Assembly (NCBI RefSeq): GCF_036206005.1
Contig: NZ_CP108143.1
Location: 5,361,501 to 5,425,500 of the forward strand
Origin: Streptomyces sp. NBC_00178
GTDB lineage: Bacteria > Actinomycetota > Actinomycetes > Streptomycetales > Streptomycetaceae
DNA length: 64,000 nt
Reading direction: 5' to 3'
Part shown: one piece after another, positions 9,373-18,714 of the stretch
Position numbering within the stretch: the stretch's first letter is position 1
How the letters are laid out: every line of letters starts with the position of its first letter
Notes under the pieces: model-generated
What the model was told of the DNA's origin: nothing
Seen by the model: only the letters and a program-made list of their open reading frames with translations
Database searches by the model: none
Translations under genes and position numbers: made by a program

Positions 9373-9498
9373 CCCGGGGTGACCCGGATCACCGAGGACG
9401 GACGCCCGAACCCGCGTCATGATCCGGTCCCGTCCCCCTCTCTCCCGTGAACGCACCGCCGGAACACCGCCGGTGCCCGTGGGAGAGGGAGGCAGTCC

Positions 9499-9957
9499 AT
9501 GACCGGTACGGGGACGAAGGCCGCGGTCGCATGGCTCGCATCGGTGGCACCGGACCCGGCGGCGTGCCGGGAGGAGTGGGAGCGCGATCCGCGGGGGATC
9601 GCGCTCCTGCCCGCCGGGAAGCGCTGGGACGTGCTGATCGTCCCCGGCGAACTGGGCTATCCGACGCTGGACGTGATCACCCGCCTCGTCGACCGGCCGG
9701 GGCCGGTGCTGGCGGACTTCGGCGACGCGCGGATGGGCTTCTTCGTGCCCCCGGGGACGGCCGCCCGCTGGGTCGGGACGGGCATCCGCGGGGTCGGCCG
9801 GGGCGCCTGGATCGTCGTGCCGCGCCCGGGGAGCACGGTCGGCGGTGTGCGGTGGCTCATCCCGCCCGACGGATCGGGGGTGCTCACCGACGCCACCCTC
9901 CTCGAACTCGCCCTGCACGAGGCCGCCGCCGCCCGCGGCGGCCGTGACGGGGGATGA
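9499..9957 (+). CDS. Conserved hypothetical protein (primase/polymerase N-terminal-like)
   Basis: A 152-residue soluble protein. The pattern AWLASVAPDPAACREEW…GIALLPAGKRWDVLIVPG resembles, from memory, the N-terminal module annotated as bifunctional DNA primase/polymerase-like in short Streptomyces proteins. No catalytic acidic residues typical of a primase are evident, so I do not claim enzymatic activity. GAGGGAGGCAG lies before ATG 9499. It stands alone between the polyamine operon and chitinase, and codon use is ordinary for the genome. Confidence 0.65.
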   Translation: MTGTGTKAAVAWLASVAPDPAACREEWERDPRGIALLPAGKRWDVLIVPGELGYPTLDVITRLVDRPGPVLADFGDARMGFFVPPGTAARWVGTGIRGVGRGAWIVVPRPGSTVGGVRWLIPPDGSGVLTDATLLELALHEAAAARGGRDGG

Positions 9958-9973
9958 TGCGGCGCCAGAGGTC

Positions 9974-10002
9974 TTGACAACTCGATTGGTCTGGACCATG
10001 TT
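9974..10002 (+). promoter_or_regulatory. Chitinase promoter with DasR-like operator
   Basis: TTGACA (9974-9979) is followed after 17 bases by CATGTT as a candidate -10. The near-palindrome ATTGGTCTGGACCATG (9985-10000) covers the spacer and -10. Its core TGGTCTGGACCA differs by one base from the TGGTCTAGACCA core of the DasR-responsive element as I recall it. Binding there would block RNA polymerase and be relieved by aminosugar phosphates, linking the chitinase to N-acetylglucosamine availability. Confidence 0.65.
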
Positions 10003-10042
10003 GTGCGCGAACCGCTCAATCCCTGCGCGCACGGAGGCTGTT

Positions 10043-11881
10043 GTGGAACGCACCGGATCCCGTACCGGACCATCCGTCAGACCGTCCGGCGTGCTCGCCG
10101 GACTGTCGGCGGTGCTGCTCGCCGCCGGCGCCCTGGTCGCCACGGCGCCCGCCGCCGGCGCAGCGGACGCCGATCTGGCACGCAACGGCGGCTTCGAGGC
10201 GGGCCTGGACGGCTGGACCTGCTCGTCCGGCAGCGGAGCGGTCGTCAGCAGCCCCGTACACGGCGGCACGTCGGCGCTGAAGGCGACACCGGCCGGCAGT
10301 GACAACGCCCGGTGCTCCCAGACGGTGACGGTGAAGCCCGACTCCGCCTACACGCTGGGCGCGTGGGTGCGCGGCGACTACGTCTACCTCGGGGCGTCCG
10401 GCACCGGCACCACCGACGTGTCCACCTGGACCCAGTCCGCCGGTGCCTACAAGCAGCTCACCACGACCTTCAGGACCGGCCCGTCGACCACCTCGGTGAC
10501 CGTCTACACCCACGGCTGGTACGGCACCCCCGCCTACTACGCCGACGACCTCAGCCTGGTCGGCCCGGGCGGCGCCCCCGTCACCGTCCCCTCGACGCCC
10601 ACCGGGCTGAAGGCCGGGACGGCCACCGCCACCTCCGTGCCGCTGTCCTGGACGGCGTCCGCCGGAGCCACCGACTACCGCGTCTACCGGGGCGGCACCA
10701 AGGTCCTCGACACCACCGCGACCTCGGCGACCGTCACGGGCCTCACGGCCTCGACGGCGTACGGCTTCCAGGTCAGCGCGGTCAACGCCGCCGGTGAGTC
10801 CGCGAAGTCCGCCGCCGTGAACGTCACCACGGGTACGGGCGGCGGCGGGGGCGACAGCGGCGGGCTCCCGGCCCACGCCCTCGTCGGCTACCTCCACTCC
10901 AGCTTCGCCAACGGCTCCGGCTACACCCGCATGGCCGACGTGCCGGACTCGTGGGACGTCATCAACCTCGCGTTCGGCGAGCCGACGTCCGTCACCTCGG
11001 GCGACATCCGCTTCTCGCTCTGCCCCGCCACGGAGTGCCCGAACGTGGAGAGCGAAGCCGAGTTCAAGGCCGCCATCAAGGCCAAGCAGGCCGCCGGCAA
11101 GAAGGTGCTGATCTCGATCGGCGGCCAGAACGGCCAGGTGCAACTCGCCTCGACCGCGGCCCGCGACGCCTTCGTCACCTCCGTCAGCAGGATCATCGAC
11201 ACCTACGGACTCGACGGCCTGGACATCGACTTCGAGGGCCACTCGCTGTCGCTCGCCACGGGCGACACCGACTTCCGCAGCCCGACGACCCCCGTCATCG
11301 TCAACCTCATCTCCGCGGTGAAGTCCCTCAAGGCGAAGTACGGCGAGGGCTTCGTCCTCACCATGGCGCCCGAGACCTTCTTCGTGCAGCTCGGCTACCA
11401 GTACTACGGCTCCGGCCCCTGGGGTGGCCAGGACCCGCGCGCCGGCGCCTACCTGCCGGTCATCCACGCCCTGCGCGACGACCTCACCCTGCTCCACGTC
11501 CAGGACTACAACTCGGGCTCGATCATGGGCCTGGACAACCAGTACCACTCGATGGGCGGCGCCGACTTCCACATCGCGATGACCGACATGCTGCTCACCG
11601 GCTTCCCCGTCGCGGGCGACCAGTCCAGGGTCTTCCCCGCACTGCGCCCCGAGCAGGTGGCCTTCGGCCTCCCGGCGTCCACCCAGGCGGGCAACGGCCA
11701 CACCTCGCCCGCCGAGGTCACCAAGGCCCTGAACTGCCTGACCAGGAAGACCGACTGCGGCTCGTACCAGACGCACGGCACCTGGCCGGGGCTGCGCGGG
11801 CTGATGACCTGGTCCATCAACTGGGACCGGTTCAACAACTGGGAGTTCAGCAGGAACTTCGACGCCTACTTCGGTGGCTGA
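10043..11881 (+). CDS. Secreted GH18 chitinase with carbohydrate-binding and FnIII modules
   Basis: This 612-residue protein begins with a Sec signal peptide (VLAGLSAVLLAAGALVA…AAGAAD). A carbohydrate-binding module covers roughly residues 45-180 (NGGFEAGLDGW…), a fibronectin type III module about 190-270, and a Gly-rich linker leads to the family 18 catalytic domain (about 280-612). The catalytic motif D391-G-L-D394-I-D396-F-E398 is intact, with Glu398 as the acid. It should cleave chitin outside the cell. GTG 10043 is chosen because GGAGG lies 5 bases upstream and the signal peptide follows at once. The last 16 bases overlap the PAP2 gene on the other strand. Confidence 0.92.
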   Translation: MERTGSRTGPSVRPSGVLAGLSAVLLAAGALVATAPAAGAADADLARNGGFEAGLDGWTCSSGSGAVVSSPVHGGTSALKATPAGSDNARCSQTVTVKPDSAYTLGAWVRGDYVYLGASGTGTTDVSTWTQSAGAYKQLTTTFRTGPSTTSVTVYTHGWYGTPAYYADDLSLVGPGGAPVTVPSTPTGLKAGTATATSVPLSWTASAGATDYRVYRGGTKVLDTTATSATVTGLTASTAYGFQVSAVNAAGESAKSAAVNVTTGTGGGGGDSGGLPAHALVGYLHSSFANGSGYTRMADVPDSWDVINLAFGEPTSVTSGDIRFSLCPATECPNVESEAEFKAAIKAKQAAGKKVLISIGGQNGQVQLASTAARDAFVTSVSRIIDTYGLDGLDIDFEGHSLSLATGDTDFRSPTTPVIVNLISAVKSLKAKYGEGFVLTMAPETFFVQLGYQYYGSGPWGGQDPRAGAYLPVIHALRDDLTLLHVQDYNSGSIMGLDNQYHSMGGADFHIAMTDMLLTGFPVAGDQSRVFPALRPEQVAFGLPASTQAGNGHTSPAEVTKALNCLTRKTDCGSYQTHGTWPGLRGLMTWSINWDRFNNWEFSRNFDAYFGG

Positions 11882-12663
11882 CCACTCCTCGTGAGGGCCC
11901 GCAGCGTGAGCAGCAGCACCGCGCTCAGGCACCAGCCGGCCACCACGTCCAGCGGCCAGTGGTAGCCGCGCAGCACCAGACCGACGCTCGTCGCCGCCGT
12001 CAGCAGGACGGCGGCGACGAGCGTCATCCATGACCGCCTCACGTACGGGGCGAGCAGCAGGGCCGCGGCGCCGTACGCCACCGCCGCCGTCGTCGTGTGA
12101 CCCGAGGGGTAGTAGCCCGTGGCCTCCGTCAGCGGCCCCTGACGGTCCGTCCACATCTTCAGCGGGACGACCAGGGCCGGTACGGCCGCCAAGGCCAGGA
12201 CGGCGAACAGGGCCGCACGCCGGGCCCGGCGGAACCAGGCCACCAGGACCGCGCACACCAGCACGGACCCGGCGACCTGAGGGTTGCCGAGGTCGGAGAA
12301 GAGATCCGCGAGGCCGGCCGGGCCGCGACCCGCCAGATCCAGGCCGAGCCGCTCGTCGGGCCCGAGCAGGGGACCGCCGGTCAGTACCTGCCAGGTGATC
12401 AGCGCGAAGAGGACCGCCGCCACCGCGGCCGTGGAGACGAGAAGGACCGGCCACCGGGGAACAGGGGGGATTGTTCCGGGGTGGCCGGTCGGATCGGGTT
12501 GCCGCGCGCCCCGGGGGGTGTGGGGCGAGCGGCCATCCGATCGGTGAGGAGTCCCGGAGCCCGAAGCTCCGGTGGTGTGCGCGAAGGCACGGCCGGAACG
12601 GAGCTGGGGGAGACCCGGCCCGGCTTCGCCCGCAGTCCCCTGCGGGCGGGGTGTTTCTCTCAT
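11866..12663 (-). CDS. PAP2-family membrane phosphatase
   Basis: Six hydrophobic segments carry the PAP2 signature: KMWTDRQGP (motif 1), YYPSGH (motif 2) and RGYHWPLD (motif 3). Such proteins dephosphorylate phosphatidic acid, undecaprenyl pyrophosphate or similar lipid phosphates. The membrane domain starts near base 12450. Between there and ATG 12663 about 70 residues are Pro/Gly/Arg-rich with no hydrophobicity, and the DNA forms strong hairpins. No ATG, GTG or TTG occurs in frame in that stretch, so 12663 is the nearest usable start. A start at 12744 is also possible. The ribosome-binding site at either is weak. Confidence 0.75.
   Translation of the reverse strand: MRETPRPQGTAGEAGPGLPQLRSGRAFAHTTGASGSGTPHRSDGRSPHTPRGARQPDPTGHPGTIPPVPRWPVLLVSTAAVAAVLFALITWQVLTGGPLLGPDERLGLDLAGRGPAGLADLFSDLGNPQVAGSVLVCAVLVAWFRRARRAALFAVLALAAVPALVVPLKMWTDRQGPLTEATGYYPSGHTTTAAVAYGAAALLLAPYVRRSWMTLVAAVLLTAATSVGLVLRGYHWPLDVVAGWCLSAVLLLTLRALTRSGQPPK
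12554..12648. other. Three-hairpin structured element at the start of the PAP2 gene
   Basis: Three stems lie within 95 bases: 12554-12572 (seven pairs, CCGAA loop), 12577-12590 (four pairs) and 12627-12648 (nine pairs, TCCC loop). They fall in the low-complexity 5' part of the PAP2 reading frame, just after its ATG. This may be an RNA structure or an inserted repeat rather than true protein sequence. Confidence 0.4.
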
Positions 12664-12812
12664 CTGGGAAAACCGTACGTCAGAGGGAGTGGGCACCGGA
12701 AGCGACAACGGTATCCCGCCATCGCCCCCGCACACCTTCTTCACACGCCCTCACCCCGGCCCGGTCCGATGCCGTCGAAAACGGCCCCCGGCGGCCGGAC
12801 GGGTCGCACGGA

Positions 12813-14153
12813 TCAGAGCCGTGCGAACGCCTGCTCGAGGATGTCGAGGCCCTCGTTCAGCAGGTCCTCGCCGATGACGAGAGGCGGCAGGAAGCGGAGC
12901 ACGTTGCCGTAGGTGCCGCAGGTCAGCACCAGGACCCCCTCGGCGTGGCACGCCTTGGCCAGGGAGGCGGCGGCCGCGGCGTCCGGGTCCTTCGTGCCGG
13001 ACTTCACCAGCTCGATCGCGATCATGGCGCCACGGCCGCGGATGTCACCGATGACGTCGCCGTTGGGCAGCTTGGCCCGCATCTCGGCGAGGCGGCCCTT
13101 CATGACCTCCTCGATGCGCCTGGCCTTCCCGTTCAGGTCCAGCTCGCGCATCGTCTCGATGGCGCCGAGCGCACCCGCGCAGGCCACCGGGTTCCCGCCG
13201 TACGTGCCGCCGAGTCCGCCCGCGTGGGCGGCGTCCATGATCTCGGCGCGGCCGGTCACCGCGGAGAGCGGGAGGCCGCCGGCGATGCCCTTGGCGGTGG
13301 TGATGAGGTCGGGCACGATGCCCTCGTCCTCGCAGGCGAACCACTGGCCCGTGCGGCAGAAGCCGGACTGGATCTCGTCCGCGACGAAGACGATGCCGTT
13401 GTCCTTCGCGAACTGCGCGATCGCCGGGAGGAAGCCCTTGGCCGGCTCGATGAAACCGCCCTCGCCGAGCACCGGCTCGATGATGATCGCGGCGACGTTG
13501 TCGGCGCCGATCTGCTTGGTGATCTCGTCGATGGCCTGGGCGGACGCCTCGGCACCGGCGTTCTCGGCCCCCGTCGGCCAGCGGTAGCCGTACGCCACGG
13601 GCACGCGGTAGACCTCGGGCGCGAACGGGCCGAAGCCCTGCTTGTACGGCATGTTCTTCGACGTCAGGGCCATCGTGAGGTTGGTCCGGCCGTGGTAGCC
13701 GTGGTCGAAGACGACGACGGCGGTGCGCTTGGTGTAGGCACGCGCGATCTTCACGGCGTTCTCGACGGCCTCGGCGCCCGAGTTGAACAGCGCGGACTTC
13801 TTGGCGTGGTCGCCCGGCGTCAGCTCGGCGAGCTGCTCGCAGACCTCGACGTACCCCTCGTAGGGCGTGACCATGAAGCAGGTGTGGGTGAAGTCGGCGA
13901 GCTGCGCCGACGCCCGGCGTACGACGGCCTCGGCGGAGGCGCCGACGGACGTCACGGCGATGCCGGAACCGAAGTCGATCAGCCGGTTGCCGTCCACGTC
14001 CTCGATGATCCCGCCACCGGCCCGGGCGGTGAAGACCGGCAGCGTGGACCCCACACCCGCGGCGACGGCCGCCACGCGGCGAGCCTGCAGCTCGACCGAC
14101 TTCGGGCCGGGGATGGCAGTGACGACGCGGCGCTCCTGCGGGATGTCGGACAT
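12813..14153 (-). CDS. gabT: 4-aminobutyrate--2-oxoglutarate transaminase
   Basis: A 446-residue class III PLP aminotransferase. The cofactor Lys is residue 288 in TTAKGIAGG. The ADEIQSGFCRTG strand supplies the Asp that contacts the pyridine nitrogen, and NSGAEAVENAVK binds the phosphate. It converts GABA and 2-oxoglutarate to succinate semialdehyde and glutamate, the step after the aminobutyraldehyde dehydrogenase at 2199. AGGAG sits 7 bases before ATG 14153. It is transcribed away from the polyamine operon, divergent from the next gene. Confidence 0.93.
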   Translation of the reverse strand: MSDIPQERRVVTAIPGPKSVELQARRVAAVAAGVGSTLPVFTARAGGGIIEDVDGNRLIDFGSGIAVTSVGASAEAVVRRASAQLADFTHTCFMVTPYEGYVEVCEQLAELTPGDHAKKSALFNSGAEAVENAVKIARAYTKRTAVVVFDHGYHGRTNLTMALTSKNMPYKQGFGPFAPEVYRVPVAYGYRWPTGAENAGAEASAQAIDEITKQIGADNVAAIIIEPVLGEGGFIEPAKGFLPAIAQFAKDNGIVFVADEIQSGFCRTGQWFACEDEGIVPDLITTAKGIAGGLPLSAVTGRAEIMDAAHAGGLGGTYGGNPVACAGALGAIETMRELDLNGKARRIEEVMKGRLAEMRAKLPNGDVIGDIRGRGAMIAIELVKSGTKDPDAAAAASLAKACHAEGVLVLTCGTYGNVLRFLPPLVIGEDLLNEGLDILEQAFARL

Positions 14154-14323
14154 GCGGGGCTCCTGGGGGTGTTTCGGACGCTTCTGTTTCTGCAGGCTAG
14201 GGGTGGGTGCGGGCAGCGGTCATGCTCCGATCGGGAGTGGTGTCGGCGTGTCCTTGTCCGCGGCGGACAGGTGGGCGGGCGGCGCGGCACCGGGACACCC
14301 CGCGGGGTCATCGGGCCGCATGG

Positions 14324-14352
14324 CTGAACTCCCGGTACCCGGGCACTAGATT
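14324..14352 (+). promoter_or_regulatory. Candidate promoter with an inverted repeat in the spacer
   Basis: CTGAAC (14324-14329) and TAGATT (14347-14352) are separated by 17 bases and resemble a vegetative promoter for the ATP-binding gene at 14398. The spacer holds CCCGG-TAC-CCGGG (14331-14343), a possible repressor site. Confidence 0.35.
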
Positions 14353-14397
14353 GGCCGGTGCAGAGGCGGGACCTGGCTGGTCAGGGGGCAGCGGTTC

Positions 14398-16767
14398 ATG
14401 GACACCGAAGGCATGTACGACGCACGGGGCACGGGCGCGGGCCGGGTGCCCCGTCCGGCGGGGCCACCGCCCGCCGCGCCGCCGCCGCCCACGCACGCCC
14501 CTCACCCGGGGCCCCCGCCGGCCGGCGGGGGCCTGGAGGCATGGCTGCGCGCACCCCGCCCCGAGGCCGGCCCCGGCGTCTGGCGCTTCGGACACACCCC
14601 GCGCCCGCCGGAGAAGCCCGAAGGCGTGTCGGACCGCTCGCTGGTGGTAGGACTGCTCATCTCCGCGCTCTCCGGCCTGCTCGTGTGGTCCCTGTGGCGC
14701 AACGGCTACATCCCCTACCGCCTCGTCCCCCTGAAGCTGTTCACCCCCCAGGACTGGTGGTACGCCGGGACGTTCGGCGGGCCCAGGACGATCGAGGGCG
14801 CCGACGCCCTCACGGTCTACGAGGCGGTCCTCTTCGGACTCCTCGTCTACGGCTGCGGGAGGCTCGGCAACTGGTCCGAGATCTTCCGGCGCCATGTCGC
14901 CGGGCGCGGACAGCCCTTCCTCGCGCTGGCCACGGCCGCCGGAGGCGCCGTCGCCGAAATCCTCGTGTGGAAGGACGCGGTCCCGCTCGTCAGGCCGGTG
15001 CTGATCCTGGTCGCCGCCGTCGCCGGCGGTGAGATCTACCAGAGCCAGACCGTGGTCGACGTGATCTACGCCGTGATCGGCCTCGGAGTGCTCTGGCCCT
15101 TCGCCCGCATCGGCCGCTGGCGCGAGCTGATCGGCTCCGCCCGCACGGGCAAGGGCGCCGCCGGGGCGCCCGCCGCCCCCTCCGCACCCCCGGACGCGCC
15201 CGCCCCCGAGCAGTGGCCCGAGCTGCGTGCGGCGGGGCTGACCGATGCCGCCGACACCCTCACCGCCGAGGTGCGGACCGGCCGGATGAACGACGTGGAC
15301 GTCGCGCGGCTGCACCACGCCTGGACCGTCGGCCGGGCGCGCCCGGAGCGCATCGCCGCGCTCACCGAGGCCGTCCTGCGCACCGGAGGCGCCGCCGCGC
15401 TGCACCCCTCGGGCGCCCGCGACCTCCCGCGCCGCGCCGCGCGGCACGACCTGCTCACCGGACAGGTCAGGATCGGCGCCTACGCCGACGATCCGCACAA
15501 CCCGTACGCCCGGCGCGGCTCGGGCACCGCCCTGGAACCCGCGCTGCTGGGCACCTCCCTGCTCGCGGTCGGGCCGCCCGGGGCGGGCAAGTCCGCCCGG
15601 CTCGTGCGCCCCGTCGTGGAATCGCTCGCCCTGCAGGCGCTCGCCGGCCGGGCCGCCGTGCTCGCCGTCGGCGGTGGCGCGGGCGAGCTCGGCCCGGACG
15701 ACGCGTTCGACGTCGTGGTCCGGATCGGCGACCCCTCGTCCGTCCACGACTTCGACCTGTACGGCGGCACGACGGACCCCGACGAGGCCGCGAGCGTGCT
15801 CGCGGAGGGTCTGGTCGGCGACGTGCCCCAGCTGGACAGCAGGCGTGCCGCGACCGTGCTCGCCCAGCTGCTGGGCCCCTACCGGGCGGCGCACGGGCAC
15901 TTCCCCGGGGTGCCCGAGCTCCGGCAGCTGCTGGACGGCGACGTCGCGCCGACCGACGCGCTGCGGGAGGCGCTGGCGGCCGGCGGCCACCGGTCGATGC
16001 TGCGCGAGCTGGAGGCCCGCACCCGGCAGAAGGGCGGCGCCGGAGACCCCGGGCCCGTCCTCGCCGACCGGATCGCCCTCCTCGACCGCCCCGCCTTCGC
16101 ACCCTTCTTCACCACCGGCGAGCAGGCCCGGCCCTTCTCCCTGCGCTCCCTGGAGCACCTGCCGCTCCGGGTCAGGATCGACCTTCCGGAGCGGGCGCAC
16201 GCGGAGGCGTCACGGCTGCTGGCCCGGCTCGTGCTCGCCCAGTTCACGGCCGTCACCGCCGCCCGGACCGACCGGTCGCTGTTCGTCTGCCTGGTGCTCG
16301 ACGACGCCACGCACACGGTCACCGCGGAGACCGTCCGCGGGATCCGGCGGCTGCGCTCGGTCAACGCGGGCGCCGTCCTCGCCCTGCGTACGGTCGACGA
16401 CGTCCCCGGAGACCTGCACACCGCGCTGCTGGGCGCGGTGGGCTGCTGCATGGTGTTCAACGGCGTCACGACCTGGGACGGCACACGCTTCTCGGAGGCC
16501 TGGGGCAAGGAGTGGATCGAGACCCGCGAGGTCGCCGAGCACGCCGTCTTCGCCGACCAGCCCTTCACCCGCGCCCTGCACGCCCTGCGCAAGCTCGTCA
16601 CCGGCAAGGCCGTGACCAGGGAGGCCGTCACCGTCCGGCGGGTCGAGCGGGAGCGCTGGTCGGCCTCGGAACTGGCGTACTCCCTGCCCGCCGGCCACGC
16701 CGTCCTGTCGCTGACGACGGTGGACGGTGAGCACGCGCCCCCGCTCCTGGTCGACCTGAGTGGCTGA
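14398..16767 (+). CDS. Membrane ATP/GTP-binding protein, type IV coupling-protein-like
   Basis: This 789-residue protein has a Pro-rich N terminus, then hydrophobic segments between about residues 80 and 240. A large cytosolic ATPase domain follows, with Walker A GPPGAGKS (392-399, Lys398), preceded by RIGAYADDPHNPYARRGSGT and followed by VVRIGDPSS. The layout (N-terminal membrane region, then a P-loop domain) is that of VirD4/TraD-like proteins, though no relaxase or conjugation gene is nearby. Function in Streptomyces is unknown to me. The start is ATG 14398 with AGGGGG upstream; ATG 14413 is possible. Confidence 0.7.
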   Translation: MDTEGMYDARGTGAGRVPRPAGPPPAAPPPPTHAPHPGPPPAGGGLEAWLRAPRPEAGPGVWRFGHTPRPPEKPEGVSDRSLVVGLLISALSGLLVWSLWRNGYIPYRLVPLKLFTPQDWWYAGTFGGPRTIEGADALTVYEAVLFGLLVYGCGRLGNWSEIFRRHVAGRGQPFLALATAAGGAVAEILVWKDAVPLVRPVLILVAAVAGGEIYQSQTVVDVIYAVIGLGVLWPFARIGRWRELIGSARTGKGAAGAPAAPSAPPDAPAPEQWPELRAAGLTDAADTLTAEVRTGRMNDVDVARLHHAWTVGRARPERIAALTEAVLRTGGAAALHPSGARDLPRRAARHDLLTGQVRIGAYADDPHNPYARRGSGTALEPALLGTSLLAVGPPGAGKSARLVRPVVESLALQALAGRAAVLAVGGGAGELGPDDAFDVVVRIGDPSSVHDFDLYGGTTDPDEAASVLAEGLVGDVPQLDSRRAATVLAQLLGPYRAAHGHFPGVPELRQLLDGDVAPTDALREALAAGGHRSMLRELEARTRQKGGAGDPGPVLADRIALLDRPAFAPFFTTGEQARPFSLRSLEHLPLRVRIDLPERAHAEASRLLARLVLAQFTAVTAARTDRSLFVCLVLDDATHTVTAETVRGIRRLRSVNAGAVLALRTVDDVPGDLHTALLGAVGCCMVFNGVTTWDGTRFSEAWGKEWIETREVAEHAVFADQPFTRALHALRKLVTGKAVTREAVTVRRVERERWSASELAYSLPAGHAVLSLTTVDGEHAPPLLVDLSG

Positions 16768-16927
16768 CCGGCGGCTGACCGGACGGTGACGGGGACCCTG
16801 CCGCCCTGGCAGAATCGACGGCGACCGTCTGTACGGGGCGGCGTAATCGAGCCGTCCCGTCGGGGGCGGCGCAACCAGGCCGTCCCCCGAGGCCGGTCCC
16901 CTCGACTCCCGGAGGTCAGCCGGTCCG

Positions 16928-18505
16928 ATGCCGCCCACTCTCGCCTCCCTCGTCCAGCACTCGGCGCTCCGGCTGACCGTCCGGGCGGGGGCCGACCGGC
17001 TCGGCACCCCGGTCCGGTGGGCGCACGCCAGCGAGCTGGCCGACCCCGTGCCGTACATGGAGGGCGGCGAACTGCTGCTCGTCACGGCGACCAACCTCGA
17101 CGCCCGGGACCCGGCGACCATGCGCCGGTACGTACGACGGCTGGCCGGCGCCGGAGTCGCCGGACTGGGCTTCGGCGTCGGCGTCACCTACGACGACATC
17201 CCGGCGGCTCTCGTGGACGCCGCCGAGGAGGCGGGACTGCCGCTCCTCGAAGTGCCCAGACGCACGCCGTTCCTCGCCATCAGCAAGGCCGTGTCGGCGG
17301 CCATCGCCGCCGACCAGTACCGCTCGGTCACGGCGGGCTTCGAGGCCCAGCGCGAGCTGACCAGGGCCGCCGTCGCCGGGGACGGCCCCGCGGCGCTCCT
17401 CACCCGGCTCGCCGCGCACATCGACGGCTGGGCCGCCCTGTACGACTCCTCCGGGGCCGTCCTCGCCGCCGCGCCGGAGTGGGCCGCCCGCCGCGCGGCC
17501 CGGCTCACACCCGAGGTGGAGCGCCTGCGTGACCGTCCCGCCCCGGCCAGCGCCGTCGTGGGCGACACCGAGGGCGACGACCGCGTCGAACTCCAGTCCC
17601 TGGGCACCGGCCGCCGGGCCCGCGGCGCGCTGGCCGTCGGCACGGGCGCCGCGCTCGGCACGGCCGAGAGGTACGCCGTGAACTCGGCGGTCGCGCTGCT
17701 GACCCTGACCACCGCGCGCTCCCGCGCGCTCCAGGGCGCGGAACAGCGTCTCGGGGCGGCGGTCCTGCGGATGCTGCTCGCGGGCCAGCCGGACCACGCC
17801 CGTGCCGTCGCGGGGGATCTGTACGGCGGTCTCCTCGACGCGCCCTTCCGGCTCCTCATCGCGGAGGCGGCCCTCCCCGCGGGGACCGAGCCGCTCGCCG
17901 AGGCGCTCGACGCGGCGGCCGGCCGGTCCGGCGAGACCCTGCTGATGGTGCCCGAGGGGGAGCGCCTCCTGGTCCTGGCCGTGGACGGCGGCGCCGTGGC
18001 CGCCGCCTGCGTGGCCTACGCACGCGCGGAGGAGGACCGGCCGCCGCGCGAGTCGGGGGCCGAGGAGCCCGACGTCGTCGTCGGGCTTTCGGCGCCCGCC
18101 GGACCGATCGCCGTCTCCGCCGCGTACAAGCAGGCCGAACAGGCCCTGTCGGTCGCACGCCGCCGCGGCAGGGTCCTCGTGGAGCACGAGGAGCTCGCCG
18201 CGGGGTCCGTCCTGCCGCTCCTCGCCGACGACGCCGTACGCGCCTTCGCCGACGGGATGCTGCGGCCGCTCCAGGAGCACGACGCCAAGGGCCGCGGAGA
18301 CCTCGTCGCGTCCCTGCGCGCCTGGCTCTCCCGGCACGGTCAGTGGGACGCCGCGGCGGCCGACCTGGGCGTCCACCGCCACACCCTGCGCTACCGGATG
18401 CGCCGGGTCGAGGAGATCCTCGGCCGCTCGCTGGACGACCCCGACGTCCGCATGGAGCTGTGGCTGGCCCTGAAGGCGACGGCGGCCTCGTCGGCGACCC
18501 CGTAG
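16928..18505 (+). CDS. PucR-family transcriptional regulator
   Basis: A 525-residue regulator. The N-terminal PucR ligand domain covers roughly residues 10-125 (TPVRWAHASELADP…GGELLLVTATNL), a GGDEF-like central domain follows, and the C-terminal helix-turn-helix reads AADLGVHRHTLRYRMRRVEEI. Members sense nitrogen compounds such as purines, GABA or proline. Its place between gabT and a second aldehyde dehydrogenase suggests control of GABA/polyamine degradation. GGAGG is 12 bases before ATG 16928, a long spacing. The dehydrogenase follows in the same direction after 209 bases, so it may have its own promoter. Confidence 0.88.
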   Translation: MPPTLASLVQHSALRLTVRAGADRLGTPVRWAHASELADPVPYMEGGELLLVTATNLDARDPATMRRYVRRLAGAGVAGLGFGVGVTYDDIPAALVDAAEEAGLPLLEVPRRTPFLAISKAVSAAIAADQYRSVTAGFEAQRELTRAAVAGDGPAALLTRLAAHIDGWAALYDSSGAVLAAAPEWAARRAARLTPEVERLRDRPAPASAVVGDTEGDDRVELQSLGTGRRARGALAVGTGAALGTAERYAVNSAVALLTLTTARSRALQGAEQRLGAAVLRMLLAGQPDHARAVAGDLYGGLLDAPFRLLIAEAALPAGTEPLAEALDAAAGRSGETLLMVPEGERLLVLAVDGGAVAAACVAYARAEEDRPPRESGAEEPDVVVGLSAPAGPIAVSAAYKQAEQALSVARRRGRVLVEHEELAAGSVLPLLADDAVRAFADGMLRPLQEHDAKGRGDLVASLRAWLSRHGQWDAAAADLGVHRHTLRYRMRRVEEILGRSLDDPDVRMELWLALKATAASSATP

Positions 18506-18714
18506 GGCCCCGTCCGGAGCCGCCTGTCCGCGGCTTGGTCGTCGCAGGCCGGAGGCGGTCGTGGCCGCCTCCTACAAAGCGGCGCACCGCCCGCCCGCTC
18601 CACTCCACGGTGGACAAGCCCCATCCGTCGCGGGCAGCCCTACGGTGGGGCCGACGGGTGCCCGCGCGGTGCCCGGCCATCCTCGTTCACCACCCCTGAA
18701 GGGCCGGAACCGCC

